Of a stretch of DNA of 64,000 nucleotides, positions 43,850-55,350 are shown piece by piece; position 1 is the first letter of the stretch; every line of letters starts with the position of its first letter. Source of the DNA: DASUBV01 sp963822485 (GTDB taxonomy: Bacteria > Actinomycetota > Actinomycetes > Streptosporangiales > Streptosporangiaceae); the NCBI GenBank assembly GCA_963822485.1, contig CAWGHW010000032.1, forward strand, positions 35,505-99,504. The letters are read 5' to 3'. The notes under the pieces are model-generated. The model was not told the origin of the DNA. It made no database searches and saw nothing but the letters and a program-made list of their open reading frames with translations. The position numbers were made by a program, and so were the translations under genes.

Positions 43850-44380
43850 GCAGACACTATGCCGGGAGGGCGTGAACTGCCGATGACGCCGCCATGGCCG
43901 GCGGCACGAATGCGGATGAAGCGTAGCTGATCGCCTTAGCCGCGCCGGGGCGCCATGCAATCGATCGCCTATCTCCCGGGCCGGCGGCCGGTGAATAGCC
44001 CGGCTAATTCACGCGATCATGCGAGCGTTCCGGTCCGGCCTTGATTTGGCCTGCCGATGACTTTTTCGCGGAGATTCGTTGACATTCGCTGATCGCGGGT
44101 CGAAGATAGGCCGATAACATCGGGGTGAATAGCCACGGTCACAATGGGGTTCAGGCAGTACGGTTAGGCGACACGTGATCTGAGCGCGGCCACATCACGG
44201 GCGGAGTGTCGCTGAGCTGGGAACAGGGTCACGGCCGGGGGACTGCTGCGGGGCTAAGCATCGGCTGTTTGCGCTCGGGATCGGCGCATCCAGCCTATTA
44301 ACGGCCAGTCGCTATTTTCCGCTGCCCGTCGCCCTTTCCCGAGACGGACAAACCGTCCTATAACAAAGGGAGGATGGGCA
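43850..44380. other. Long divergent intergenic region
   Basis: 531 bp, less G/C-rich than its surroundings, between the divergent phosphatase and the papain-like gene. No gene is supported. A candidate promoter (44079-44108) and a small palindrome CCGATaacATCGG (44111-44123) lie in the middle; GTGAATAGCC occurs twice (around 43991 and 44125). Confidence 0.5.
44079..44123 (+). promoter_or_regulatory. Candidate promoter with downstream palindrome
   Basis: TTGACA (44079-44084), an 18-bp spacer, then AAGATA (44103-44108), a weak -10. The palindrome CCGATaacATCGG (44111-44123) overlaps the expected transcription start. The leader to the gene at 44381 would be ~260 nt. Confidence 0.3.
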
Positions 44381-45130
44381 ATGGCCTATCAACTCGGCAA
44401 GAATCGTCCGGTCGTCGACGACCGGACCCTGCGCTTCGCCACCTACCTGAAGCCGGCGCTGCCCTCGCCGCCCACGGCGGTCGAGTACGGCGACAAGGTC
44501 CCGGCCTGGCCGATGTACTACAACGACCAGTACGGCGACTGCACCTGCGCCGCCGCCGGGCACATGATCCAGAACTGGACGGCGAACGCCTCCACCGAGG
44601 TCACCGTCCCGGACCAGAGCGTGCTCTCGTTCTACGAGCACTTCGTGGGCACCCCGCCGCCGCCCGACGCGGGCTGCAACATGCTCCAGGTCCTGCGCTA
44701 CTGGCGCAAGGCCGGGGTCAGCGCGCACAAGGTGCTGGCCTTCGCCAGCATCGACCTGAAGAACCAGGTCCAGGCCCAGAACGCGGTCTGGCTGTTCGGG
44801 AGCATCTACATCGGCGTCGCGCTGCCGGACTTCGCCACCCAGGGCGACATGCTCACCGTGCCGTGGGTGGTGCCGCCGGGCGGCCCGGTCGGCAACGCCG
44901 CGCCCAACCCGAACAACGGCCACTGCATCCCGGCCGTGGCCTACGACGCGAACAACCTCTGGATCGTGACCTGGGGCGAGCTCAAGTCCATGAGCTGGGA
45001 CTTCTACAACGCCTACGCCGACGAGTCGTTCGCCGTGATCAGCCAGGACTTCATCGAGGCCAACGGCCTCAACCCGGCCGGCTTCGACCTGGCCGCGCTG
45101 AAGACCGACCTCAAGCAGATCACGGCCTGA
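44381..45130 (+). CDS. Putative papain-like cysteine-peptidase-fold protein
   Basis: 249 aa with GGGAGGATGGG upstream. No signal peptide. A Cys-containing block NDQYGDCTCAAAGHMIQNW and a His-containing block NNGHCIPAVAYDANNLWIVT, followed by TWGELKSMSWDFYNAYADES, have the order and spacing expected of a papain-like Cys-His-Asn fold. The tail ends in a Leu/Lys helix. I know similar proteins only as uncharacterised bacterial and phage products, so peptidase activity is inference. It stands alone, with a long structured leader. Confidence 0.7.
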   Translation: MAYQLGKNRPVVDDRTLRFATYLKPALPSPPTAVEYGDKVPAWPMYYNDQYGDCTCAAAGHMIQNWTANASTEVTVPDQSVLSFYEHFVGTPPPPDAGCNMLQVLRYWRKAGVSAHKVLAFASIDLKNQVQAQNAVWLFGSIYIGVALPDFATQGDMLTVPWVVPPGGPVGNAAPNPNNGHCIPAVAYDANNLWIVTWGELKSMSWDFYNAYADESFAVISQDFIEANGLNPAGFDLAALKTDLKQITA

Positions 45131-45159
45131 TCACCGGCTGAATGATCGCTGACCGCGCG

Positions 45160-47742
<2,583 letters not shown>

Positions 47743-47891
47743 AGACAGACCGTAAGCTGCGCGGATCGATCGCGCATAACGCAGTCTCCGCTGCGGCACG
47801 GCCAGGCGGCAGAGACAGGTGCGGTGGTGGCGGCTTCTTGTTGCGGATGGTGTGATGAATAGCTCAGGTCACGCCAACCTTCGGAGGCTTC

Positions 47892-48920
47892 ATGCTGCCC
47901 TGGTCCGCTGATCTCGCCGGCCGTCTGGACGAGCAAGTCATCGCCAGCGAGCTGCTGCGCGGCAACCCGCTCGGCGATCCGAGCGACCGGCCGCTGTGGG
48001 TCTACGTGCCGCCGGGCTATGACGCCGAGCCGGACCGCCGGTACCCGTCGGTCTACGTGATCCAGGGCTACACCGGGCACGTGGCGATGTGGCGGAACCG
48101 GACGCCGTTCCGGCAGCCGTTCATCGAGACGGCCGACGCGGTGTTCGCCCGCGGCGACGCTCCGCCCGCCATCGTCATCTACGTGGACGCCTGGACGGCC
48201 TACGGCGGCAGCCAGTTCGTCGACTCGCCGGGCACCGGCCGGTACCACTCTTATCTGTGCGACGAGGTGGTGCCGTGGGTGGACGCGCGGTACCGGACGC
48301 GGCCCGACGCGGCGCACCGGGCCATCGCCGGGAAGTCCAGCGGCGGGTTCGGGGCCATGATCACGCCGATGCTGCGGCCGGACCTGTTCGGGGCCCTGGC
48401 CACGCACGCGGGCGACACCCTGTACGAGCAGTGCTACGTGCGCGACTTCGGCGCGGCGGTCCGGGCGCTGCGGGACTACGACGGGGACATCTGGCGCTGG
48501 TGGGACGACTTCAGGTCACGTGTCGCCTTCACCAAGCCGGCCGACCAGGCGCTGCTGGGCATCCTGGGCGTCGCGGCCTGCTTCTCGGCCCGCGAGGACG
48601 GGGCGGTTGAGTTGCCGTTCGACCCCAGGACAGCGGTGCTGCGCCCGGAGGTCTGGGAGCGGTGGCTGGCCTGGGACCCGGTCCGGATGGTGCCCCGCTA
48701 CGCCACGGCGCTGCGCTCGCTCCGGGCGATCTGGATCGACGCGGGCAAGGCCGACGACTTCAACCTTGATCTTGGCGCGGAGGCGTTCCGCGCGGCGCTC
48801 GCGGACGTCGGCGTGCCGGACGAGGTGGTCCGCTTCGAGCTGTTCGAGGGCACCCACGCGGCGATCGAGTACCGCTACCCGCTCGCGCTGGCCTGGCTCT
48901 GCCAGCGGATATCGGACTGA
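47892..48920 (+). CDS. Esterase-family protein, enterochelin esterase/EstD-like fold
   Basis: 342 aa; start after TTCGGAGGC. Alpha/beta hydrolase with VYVPPGYDAEPDRRYPSVYV, the nucleophile Ser in IAGKSSGGFGAMI and the His in FEGTHAAIEYRY; the Asp is probably in WIDAGKADDF. This family includes siderophore (enterochelin) esterases, antigen-85-like acyltransferases and S-formylglutathione hydrolases. No siderophore genes are close, so the substrate is open. Divergent from the E1 gene with a 149-bp gap. Confidence 0.85.
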   Translation: MLPWSADLAGRLDEQVIASELLRGNPLGDPSDRPLWVYVPPGYDAEPDRRYPSVYVIQGYTGHVAMWRNRTPFRQPFIETADAVFARGDAPPAIVIYVDAWTAYGGSQFVDSPGTGRYHSYLCDEVVPWVDARYRTRPDAAHRAIAGKSSGGFGAMITPMLRPDLFGALATHAGDTLYEQCYVRDFGAAVRALRDYDGDIWRWWDDFRSRVAFTKPADQALLGILGVAACFSAREDGAVELPFDPRTAVLRPEVWERWLAWDPVRMVPRYATALRSLRAIWIDAGKADDFNLDLGAEAFRAALADVGVPDEVVRFELFEGTHAAIEYRYPLALAWLCQRISD

Positions 48921-49005
48921 GCAACCCGTGAACGATGTCGGCCCGAGATACGTGATGGAAGGGGTGGGGAGCTAAGCACACCTGACCGGAAACGGAGAGA
49001 TCGAG

Positions 49006-49572
49006 ATGATAAACCGATGGTGGGCGGCGCCAGTCGTGGCCGCCGCCGTGGGCCTGCTGGCTGCCTGCGGCAGCACCAGCAGCCCCACCAGCTCCAGCAG
49101 CGGGTCGGGGGGATCGGGCGGCGGATCGAGTTCTGGCAGCACGGCCGGAACCACCGCCGCATCCGCGAGCGGCATCAAGACCGCGAGCACGAGCAAGGGG
49201 ACGGTCCTGGTCAACTCGCAGGGCCGCACGCTGTACTGGTTCGCGATTGACACTCCGACCTCGTCGAAGTGCAGCGGCACCTGCGCGACCTTCTGGCCGC
49301 CGGTGCTGGGCAAGCCGAGCATGGCCTCCGGCGCCAGCCTGAGCGGCACGTTCGGCACGATCAAGCGGTCCGGCGGCCAGCTTCAGGCCACCTACGACGG
49401 CCACCCGCTGTACACCTTCAAGCAGGACACCTCGTCGGGCCAGGTCAACGGCAACGACATCAACACCTCGGGCGGGCTGTGGTGGGCGATGACTCCGTCC
49501 GGCGCCAAGCTGGCGGCCAGCGCTAAGTCGAGCTCCTCGCCCAGCAGCGGCGGTGGCGGCTACGGCTACTGA
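49006..49572 (+). CDS. Secreted lipoprotein with duplicated COG4315-type repeats
   Basis: 188 aa; ATG preceded by CGGAGAG. Signal peptide with lipobox LLAACGS, so the mature protein is lipid-anchored at Cys21. A Ser/Gly linker precedes two similar repeats: GRTLYWFAIDTPTSSKCSGT-CATFWPP and GHPLYTFKQDTSSGQVNGND with WWAMTPSG. These match the uncharacterised secreted-lipoprotein repeat family common in actinobacteria. A Ser/Gly-rich C-terminus ends YGY. Function is unknown. Confidence 0.87.
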   Translation: MINRWWAAPVVAAAVGLLAACGSTSSPTSSSSGSGGSGGGSSSGSTAGTTAASASGIKTASTSKGTVLVNSQGRTLYWFAIDTPTSSKCSGTCATFWPPVLGKPSMASGASLSGTFGTIKRSGGQLQATYDGHPLYTFKQDTSSGQVNGNDINTSGGLWWAMTPSGAKLAASAKSSSSPSSGGGGYGY

Positions 49573-49629
49573 CCTGCTGCCCGGGTCCAGCCGGTCCGGA
49601 GGGCCTGGCCGGGCCCGGTGACCCAGAGC

Positions 49630-49672
49630 GCGCCAGTCAGGGCCTTAACCAGCCTCAGGCCCTGGCTGGCGC
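49630..49672. terminator. Hairpin downstream of the lipoprotein gene
   Basis: 16-bp arms (49630-49645 and 49657-49672) with one mismatch, based on GCCAGTCAGGGCCT/AGGCCCTGGCTGGC, and an 11-nt loop. No U-run follows; a rho-independent terminator or structured RNA is possible. Confidence 0.55.
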
Positions 49673-49754
49673 TTCCGGCCCGCGGACTGCGGCCGGAAGG
49701 CAGGAATCGCGGTGATCCGCGCGGAGTTTCCCGCGCGGCGCCGCAGGGTGAGGC

Positions 49755-49800
49755 GGGCCGGGTTCCCTTCCCCGAGGGGGGCGGGAAGGGGACCCGGCCC
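49755..49800. promoter_or_regulatory. Hairpin in the leader of the drug-exporter gene
   Basis: 18-bp arms (49755-49772, GGGCCGGGTTCCCTTCCC; 49783-49800) with one mismatch and a 10-nt loop, 61 bp ahead of the MFS start. A smaller GAAAG/CTTTC pairing follows near 49808-49827. It could attenuate expression. Confidence 0.45.
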
Positions 49801-49861
49801 GCGGCCCGAAAGGGCGCGGGCTTTCCTGGCCGCGGGCGGTCGCGCGGGCCACAATTGCGGG

Positions 49862-51880
49862 ATGACGGACAGTCGCACCGCTGACCAAACCGCGGAGGCG
49901 GCCGTGCGGCCCCGCGGCGGGCTGCTGATCATCTACATCGCGCTGATGCTGGCCATCTTGCTGGCCGCGCTGGACCAGACCATCGTCTCGACGGCCCTGC
50001 CGACGATCGTCGGTGACCTGGGCGGGCTGAGCCACCTGTCCTGGGTGGTGACCGCCTACCTGCTGGCCACCACGGCGTCGACCCCGCTGTGGGGCAAGCT
50101 GGGCGACCAGTACGGCCGCAAGACGCTGTTCCAGGCCTCGATCGTGATCTTCCTGGTCGGCTCGGCGCTGTGCGGCCAGTCGCACAGCATCTTCGAGCTG
50201 ATCGCGTTCCGGGCCCTGCAGGGCCTCGGCGGCGGCGGGCTCATCGTGCTGACCCAGGCGATCATCGCCGATATCGTCCCGGCCCGCGAGCGCGGCAAGT
50301 ACCAGGGCGCCTTCGGCGCCGTGTTCGGGGTGTCCAGCGTGGCCGGCCCGCTGCTGGGCGGGTTCTTCGTCGACAACCTCAGCTGGCGCTGGGTGTTCTA
50401 CATCAACCTGCCCGTCGGCCTGGTCGCCCTGGTGGTCATCGCGATCGTGCTGCCGCGGACCGCCAACCGCGAGAAGCACCGCATCGACTACCTGGGCGCG
50501 CTGCTGCTCGCGGCCACCGCGACCTGCCTGGTGCTGCTCACGTCCTGGGGCGGCTCGCAGTACGCCTGGGGATCACCGGTCATCATCGGCCTGGGCCTGG
50601 CCTCGGTGGCGCTCGGAGTGGGGTGGTGGCTCTCCGCCCGGCGGGCCGCCGAGCCGGTGCTGCCACTGCGCCTGTTCGGGAATCGGGTGTTCACGGTGGC
50701 CTCGGCGATCGGGTTCGTCGCGGGCTTCGCCCTGTTCGGATCGGTGGCGTTCCTGCCCCTGTTCCTCCAGGTGGTCCGCGGGGTCTCGCCGACCATCTCC
50801 GGGGTGTACCTGCTGCCCCAGGTGATCGGCCTGCTGATCACGTCGGTGGGCAGCGGGCAGCTGATCTCCCGGATGGGCCGGTACAAGGTGTTCCCGATCG
50901 TCGGCACCGGGCTGCTGGCGGTATCGCTGTACCTGCTGTCCATGCTGTCGGTGACCACTTCATCGCTGGTCACGAACCTTTACTTCTTCCTGTTCGGGCT
51001 GAGCCTGGGCCTGATACTCCAGGTGCTGGTGATAGCGGTGCAGAACGCCACGGACTACGCCGACCTCGGCGTGGCCACCTCGGGCGCGACGTTCTTCCGG
51101 TCCATCGGCGGCTCGTTCGGCGTGGCCGTTTTCGGCTCGATCTTCTCGGCCCGCCTGACCACCGAGCTGGCCGCGGCCCTGTCCGGGGCCCACCTGCCAC
51201 CCGGTTTCAGAGCCTCGGCCGTGGAGGCCAACCCGACCCTGCTCAGGCGGCTGCCGCCGGCGCTGCACAACTCGGTCCGGCACGCCTACGCCTCGTCCCT
51301 GGACCGCGTGTTCCTGTACGCGGTGCCGGTGGCGCTGGTCGCGTTCGTGCTGTCCTGGTTCCTGCGAGAGGTGCCGCTGCGCCGCACGGCCAGCGCCCCC
51401 GACCTGGGCGAGGGTATCGGCGCGGGCTCGACCCAGCGGACCTCCGTGGAGGAGCTCGAGCGGGCGCTGCTCCGGCTGGCCGACACCGACCTGCGCAAGC
51501 GTGGCTACGACCGGCTGGCTGACCTGTGCGGGCTCGAGCTGCCCGGCGGCAGCTGCTGGGTGCTGGCCCGGCTGGCCAAGCACGGCCGGGCGGCGGGCGT
51601 CGAGCTGGCCAAGGAGGCCGGGGTCACCGTGGCCACCGGCCGGCCGTACGTGGACAAGCTGGTCGAAGCGGGCTTCGTGAACCGGGTGGACGGCACGCTG
51701 GAGCTGACCACGACCGGGCACGTGGCCGCCGACCAGGTGTTCGAGGCCCGGCGGCAGGGCCTGGAGCAGATGCTGTCCGGCTGGTCGCCGGAGGAGCACG
51801 CTGACCTGGGCCAGATGCTCACCCGGCTGTCCCGCGACCTGCTGGGCGAGGACGCCGACCGGCACCTGCTCCGGAGCTAG
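49862..51880 (+). CDS. DHA2-type MFS drug exporter with C-terminal MarR-like domain
   Basis: 672 aa from ATG 49862; the 50 in-frame codons upstream overlap the leader hairpin. Fourteen TM helices (about 15-510) with the family motifs LDQTIVSTALPTIVGDL (antiporter motif C region), GKLGDQYGRK (motif A) and RWVFYINLPVG. The C-terminal ~150 residues form a winged helix (LARLAKHGRAAGVELAKEAG, TVATGRPYVDKLVEAGFVNR). Exporters of this family use proton motive force against drugs, dyes or metabolites. A fused DNA-binding-like domain suggests self-sensing. Confidence 0.9.
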   Translation: MTDSRTADQTAEAAVRPRGGLLIIYIALMLAILLAALDQTIVSTALPTIVGDLGGLSHLSWVVTAYLLATTASTPLWGKLGDQYGRKTLFQASIVIFLVGSALCGQSHSIFELIAFRALQGLGGGGLIVLTQAIIADIVPARERGKYQGAFGAVFGVSSVAGPLLGGFFVDNLSWRWVFYINLPVGLVALVVIAIVLPRTANREKHRIDYLGALLLAATATCLVLLTSWGGSQYAWGSPVIIGLGLASVALGVGWWLSARRAAEPVLPLRLFGNRVFTVASAIGFVAGFALFGSVAFLPLFLQVVRGVSPTISGVYLLPQVIGLLITSVGSGQLISRMGRYKVFPIVGTGLLAVSLYLLSMLSVTTSSLVTNLYFFLFGLSLGLILQVLVIAVQNATDYADLGVATSGATFFRSIGGSFGVAVFGSIFSARLTTELAAALSGAHLPPGFRASAVEANPTLLRRLPPALHNSVRHAYASSLDRVFLYAVPVALVAFVLSWFLREVPLRRTASAPDLGEGIGAGSTQRTSVEELERALLRLADTDLRKRGYDRLADLCGLELPGGSCWVLARLAKHGRAAGVELAKEAGVTVATGRPYVDKLVEAGFVNRVDGTLELTTTGHVAADQVFEARRQGLEQMLSGWSPEEHADLGQMLTRLSRDLLGEDADRHLLRS

Positions 51881-51965
51881 CCGCCGGGCCTGGCCCCGGC
51901 GCTGGCCCCGGCGCTGGCGCTGCCGCTGGCCCCGGAGCTGGCGCTGGCCCCGGAGCTGGCGGCCT

Positions 51966-53271
51966 GTGCACACTGGGGGCATGACGAGCGACATCGTGAT
52001 CATCGGGGCGGGCGCGCTCGGCCTCAGCACCGCGCTGCACTGCGCGCTGCTCGGCCGGACCGTGGTGGTCCTGGAGCGTGACACGGCCGGGTCGCAGGCC
52101 TCCGGGCGGGCGGCCGGGCTGTTCAAGTCGGTGCAGGCCGACGAGCTGCGCACGATCATCGCCCGGCGCAGCATCGACCGGGCGATGAGCTTCGGGGACT
52201 GGGCGGGCGTGCCGCTGGAGGTGGCCCGGCCGGGCAGCTACCTGGTCGCCAGGACCGACGCGCACCGGGCCTTCCTGGCCAGCGAGGCGCGGCAGTCGGC
52301 CGGCTGGGGCGTCGACGTGACCGAGGCCGGGCCCGGCGCGCTGGCCCGGGCGGTGTCCTACTACCAGGGCGACGGCACGGAGCTGGCCCTGTGGTGCCCG
52401 GAGGACTGCTACATCGAGGAGCCGATGAGCCTGGTCACGGCGATGGCGGCGGCCTGCCGGCAGCTCGGCGTGGAGCTGGCCGAGGGCGAGCCGGCGGTGG
52501 AGATCGGGCTGGCCGGCAGACAGGCTGGCGGGCTCGGTGGCGGCCGGGCTGACGGCCGGGCTGGCGGCCGGGCTGGCGGCTGGGCTGGCGGTCAGGCGGC
52601 GGAGGTGCGGACGCCGCGCCGGTCGATCCCGGCCGCCGTGGTGGTGGACGCGGCCGGGGCCTGGACCCGGCAGGTGGCGGAGCTGACCGGCGCCGACGTG
52701 GCCGTCGCGCCGGTCCGGCACCAGCTGCTGATCACCGAGCCCGCGCCGGGCCTGGACGCCGCGCAGCCGATCGTCCGGGTCGTGGACGCCGCCGTGTACC
52801 TGCGGCCCGCGCGGGGCGGCCTGATGCTGGGCGGGTTCGAGGCCGACCCGGTGCCGGTCGACCCGCGGGCGCGGCCGGCCTCGTTCCGGACCGCCGACCT
52901 GGAGCTGGACCTGGACGTGCTGACCAAGATGGCCGGCCAGCTGGCCGTCGAGGTGCCGCTGGCCGGCGAGCTGCCGGCGGCCGAGCACCGGGGCGGGCTG
53001 TTCACCATGACGCCGGACGGCCGGTTCGTGGCCGGCCCGGTGCCGGACGCGCCGGGCCTGTGGGTGGCCAGCGGCTGCAACGGGTCCGGGTTCTCGTCGT
53101 CGCTGGCCCTGGGCGAGGCGCTGGCCGCCTGGATCTGCGACGTGCCCGGGCGGCTGGACATCTCGGCGCTGGCCCCGGCCCGGTTCGGCGCGCTGACCGA
53201 CGAGGCGCTGATCGCGGCGGGCACCTGGCAGTACGCCCACTACTACGACCCCGCCGCCTGCCGAGATCTAG
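51966..53271 (+). CDS. FAD-dependent oxidoreductase (DAO family)
   Basis: Start probably ATG 51981 (MTSDIVIIGAGALG), with the Rossmann dinucleotide motif at residues 5-20 and ERDTAGSQASGRAAG. A Gly/Arg/Ala repeat insert (nt ~52530-52600, GGRADGRAGGRAGGWAGG) splits the substrate domain. Near the end, VASGCNGSGFSSSLALGEAL is the C-terminal FAD block. Without correction the frame runs 146 bp into the convergent gene; one extra base near 53255 would stop it at TAG 53269-53271. It resembles glycine oxidase/sarcosine oxidase-like enzymes that oxidise amines with O2; substrate unknown. Confidence 0.85.
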
Positions 53272-55350
53272 CTAGTCGCGCTCTGACCGCCGGCCACGGC
53301 GGAGCCGGGGGAAACGGCCGGACTCGGCCCGGTACTGCTCAGCTTCGGCCCGGTGCTGCCCGGGCTTTGCGGCATGGTCTTGCGAGTCGTCTGGCCACTC
53401 GAACGAAATGTGGCTGACCTCCAGCAGCTTCTCCAGGCCCGCCTCGCCTAGGAACCCGGTCATCAGGCGGAATGTCCTGAGTCCGGGGCCCTGTGCCTGG
53501 TCCGCCGCCTTCGCGGCGGCCAGGAGAGCGGCCGTCACCTGGGGCGGCCCGTCACGAACCCAACTGGCGAGATGCTCGCCGATCCTGCCTCTGCCCAGAT
53601 CCGGAATCACGAGGACCCGGAAGATCCCGGCGAGGTCATTGACGCATTCCTGGTAGCCGTGCCGCTCGAAGGCGGAAATGTACCAGTGATGCCGGGGCAT
53701 TTCCCGGCACAGCTCCCGGCGTTCGCCGACGTCGGCCGTGGCCTCGAGCAGTTCCTGCAGTACGGAATGGAACTCCCGCGAGTCGGCTGTCGAGTCCAGT
53801 CCTTCCAGGAGGCTGCGCAGGGAGTGGGGACGGCCGTCCGCGGACCGCGTCGGCTGCTCGTCCGGATGCCGCGCCTTCTGGTAGTCCTCGAGGGTGAGCT
53901 CCGGAGCATTCTGAGGATCCCTCTTGAGGCCCATGGCCGAGCCGGCCCGATCCGGCCCGGGCTCGGCCGAGGGCGAAGGGCTCGGCTGAGCACCAACCGA
54001 GCTCAGGGGATCTTGCGGGTCGCCCGGCTGCCCTGCGGGAACCGGCGCCCCGTGCGCCTCCTCGCGCTGCGGGCTATCCCGCAGGCTAGGGTCGGCTAGG
54101 TCCGCGGCGTCTGAGGATCGCGAGTCTGCGCCGGGCGGGGCGGCGTCGCCATGCTGGGCTGCGGTCGGCTCGCTAGGGGTCGCCTCGGCGGCCGTCACTG
54201 GTAGCGGTCCATTGACCGGCTCATCCTGGGCGGCCACCTCCTGGCCGGCGAGCAGGTTATCTGCGGAGGCCGCGAGATCCTCGCGAGCCGTAAGCTCCTG
54301 CGCCGGCGGCGGCCCCTGGGTCGGCCTGAGGTTCTCGGCGGGCGGCGGATCCTCAGCGGCCGCCTGGTCGCCGGGCTCCAGCGCCGCCGGTGCCCACCGG
54401 CTGCGGAGCACGTCGTAGACGGACCTGAGCCGCCTGTCCAGCGACTGTCCCTGGCCGGAGTCGGAGATCAGCTGGGCCAGTTCGTCGCCGTTCGATTTCC
54501 GGTATTCCGAGATCAGCCACTCGGCTAGCTGCACGGCGTGGCGGCTCCCGGTCGGCGTGCTGTGATCGCCGGGCCGAACCCGGATCTCCCGGCGCGGGGT
54601 GGCCGGTGGCACCTGCGAGGCCGCTTGCGCGAGGCGGAAGACGATGTCGGGCAGCGTCGAGGCGTCCATGTCGCCCATGGGCAGCTCGAACGTCGAGAAT
54701 GACCAGCCGCGCATGGCAGCGGTCTGGTCGAGCAGGGGCCAGGCAATCCGCCACAGCCCCCACAGCAGAAGTCCTTGCTGGCCCTTGTTCGGGGGAGCAA
54801 AGATGTAAGGATCCCGGAGCTGTATGGCCAGCGGCATGTCCGGGCGCGACAGCGCGGCAATGACCGTCTGAGGCAGGCCCCTCTCGTGCGCCGCTTCCTT
54901 GTCAAGCGCTGAGGCCCGCGCGCGGACCAGGTCGGCGAGCAGGTCAGCACTGACCGGAGGTAGCTCCGCGTCCGCGGGGACCTGGCCAGGCGGCAGGCCG
55001 GCCTCGTCGGGCAGCCCGGTCCGGCACAACGCGATGGCCACGTCCGGGGTGAGCAGGCTAGCCTGCCCGACTAGAACGCGGGAGACGAGCGGCCGCCCCT
55101 GGGCGCCGTCGTCGCGCTCCGCGGCCTGCGGGATGCGGAACCGCCAGGCCAGGGCGGCCCGCCCGGCCGGAAGGATCTGGTAGCACACGCTCTGCGACGG
55201 AGCGTCGGTGTTGGGGTGACGTACCCACGGCCGTATCAGGGAATCCAGCCCCTGGGTCAGTTCGGCCGGCATGGAACTCGCGATCGGGGACATGTCCCTG
55301 ACCGGCTGCCAGCGGTACTCGATCTGATGGACCTCACGCTCGCCGGCCAT
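53272..55350 (-). CDS. GTPase-associated protein, large paralogue (last gene of the operon)
   Basis: 692 aa; ATG 55350 follows directly after the likely stop of the GTPase gene. The N-terminal ~170 residues (EVHQIEYRWQPVRDMSPIAS, ILPAGRAALAWRFRIP, VLVGQASLLTPDVAIALC) match the pattern of the smaller GAP-like gene at 56375-57282, so the two are paralogues. A second ~150-residue domain, a long acidic/Pro-rich disordered linker (about 350-480) and a helical C-terminal domain (SLRSLLEGLDSTADSREFHS, DLAGIFRVLVIPDLGRGRIG) follow. It may be an adaptor or effector partner of the GTPase. I do not know its activity. Confidence 0.72.
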   Translation of the reverse strand: MAGEREVHQIEYRWQPVRDMSPIASSMPAELTQGLDSLIRPWVRHPNTDAPSQSVCYQILPAGRAALAWRFRIPQAAERDDGAQGRPLVSRVLVGQASLLTPDVAIALCRTGLPDEAGLPPGQVPADAELPPVSADLLADLVRARASALDKEAAHERGLPQTVIAALSRPDMPLAIQLRDPYIFAPPNKGQQGLLLWGLWRIAWPLLDQTAAMRGWSFSTFELPMGDMDASTLPDIVFRLAQAASQVPPATPRREIRVRPGDHSTPTGSRHAVQLAEWLISEYRKSNGDELAQLISDSGQGQSLDRRLRSVYDVLRSRWAPAALEPGDQAAAEDPPPAENLRPTQGPPPAQELTAREDLAASADNLLAGQEVAAQDEPVNGPLPVTAAEATPSEPTAAQHGDAAPPGADSRSSDAADLADPSLRDSPQREEAHGAPVPAGQPGDPQDPLSSVGAQPSPSPSAEPGPDRAGSAMGLKRDPQNAPELTLEDYQKARHPDEQPTRSADGRPHSLRSLLEGLDSTADSREFHSVLQELLEATADVGERRELCREMPRHHWYISAFERHGYQECVNDLAGIFRVLVIPDLGRGRIGEHLASWVRDGPPQVTAALLAAAKAADQAQGPGLRTFRLMTGFLGEAGLEKLLEVSHISFEWPDDSQDHAAKPGQHRAEAEQYRAESGRFPRLRRGRRSERD

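Noticed and set aside
41720..43930. Long plus-strand frame opposite the metallophosphoesterase
   Set aside because: No recognisable motif; the minus-strand gene has a Tat signal and all metal-binding motifs.
55257..55350. C-terminal end of the GTPase frame overlapping the next gene
   Set aside because: One-base correction gives a stop at 55351-55353 directly before the next ATG, as expected for a tight operon.
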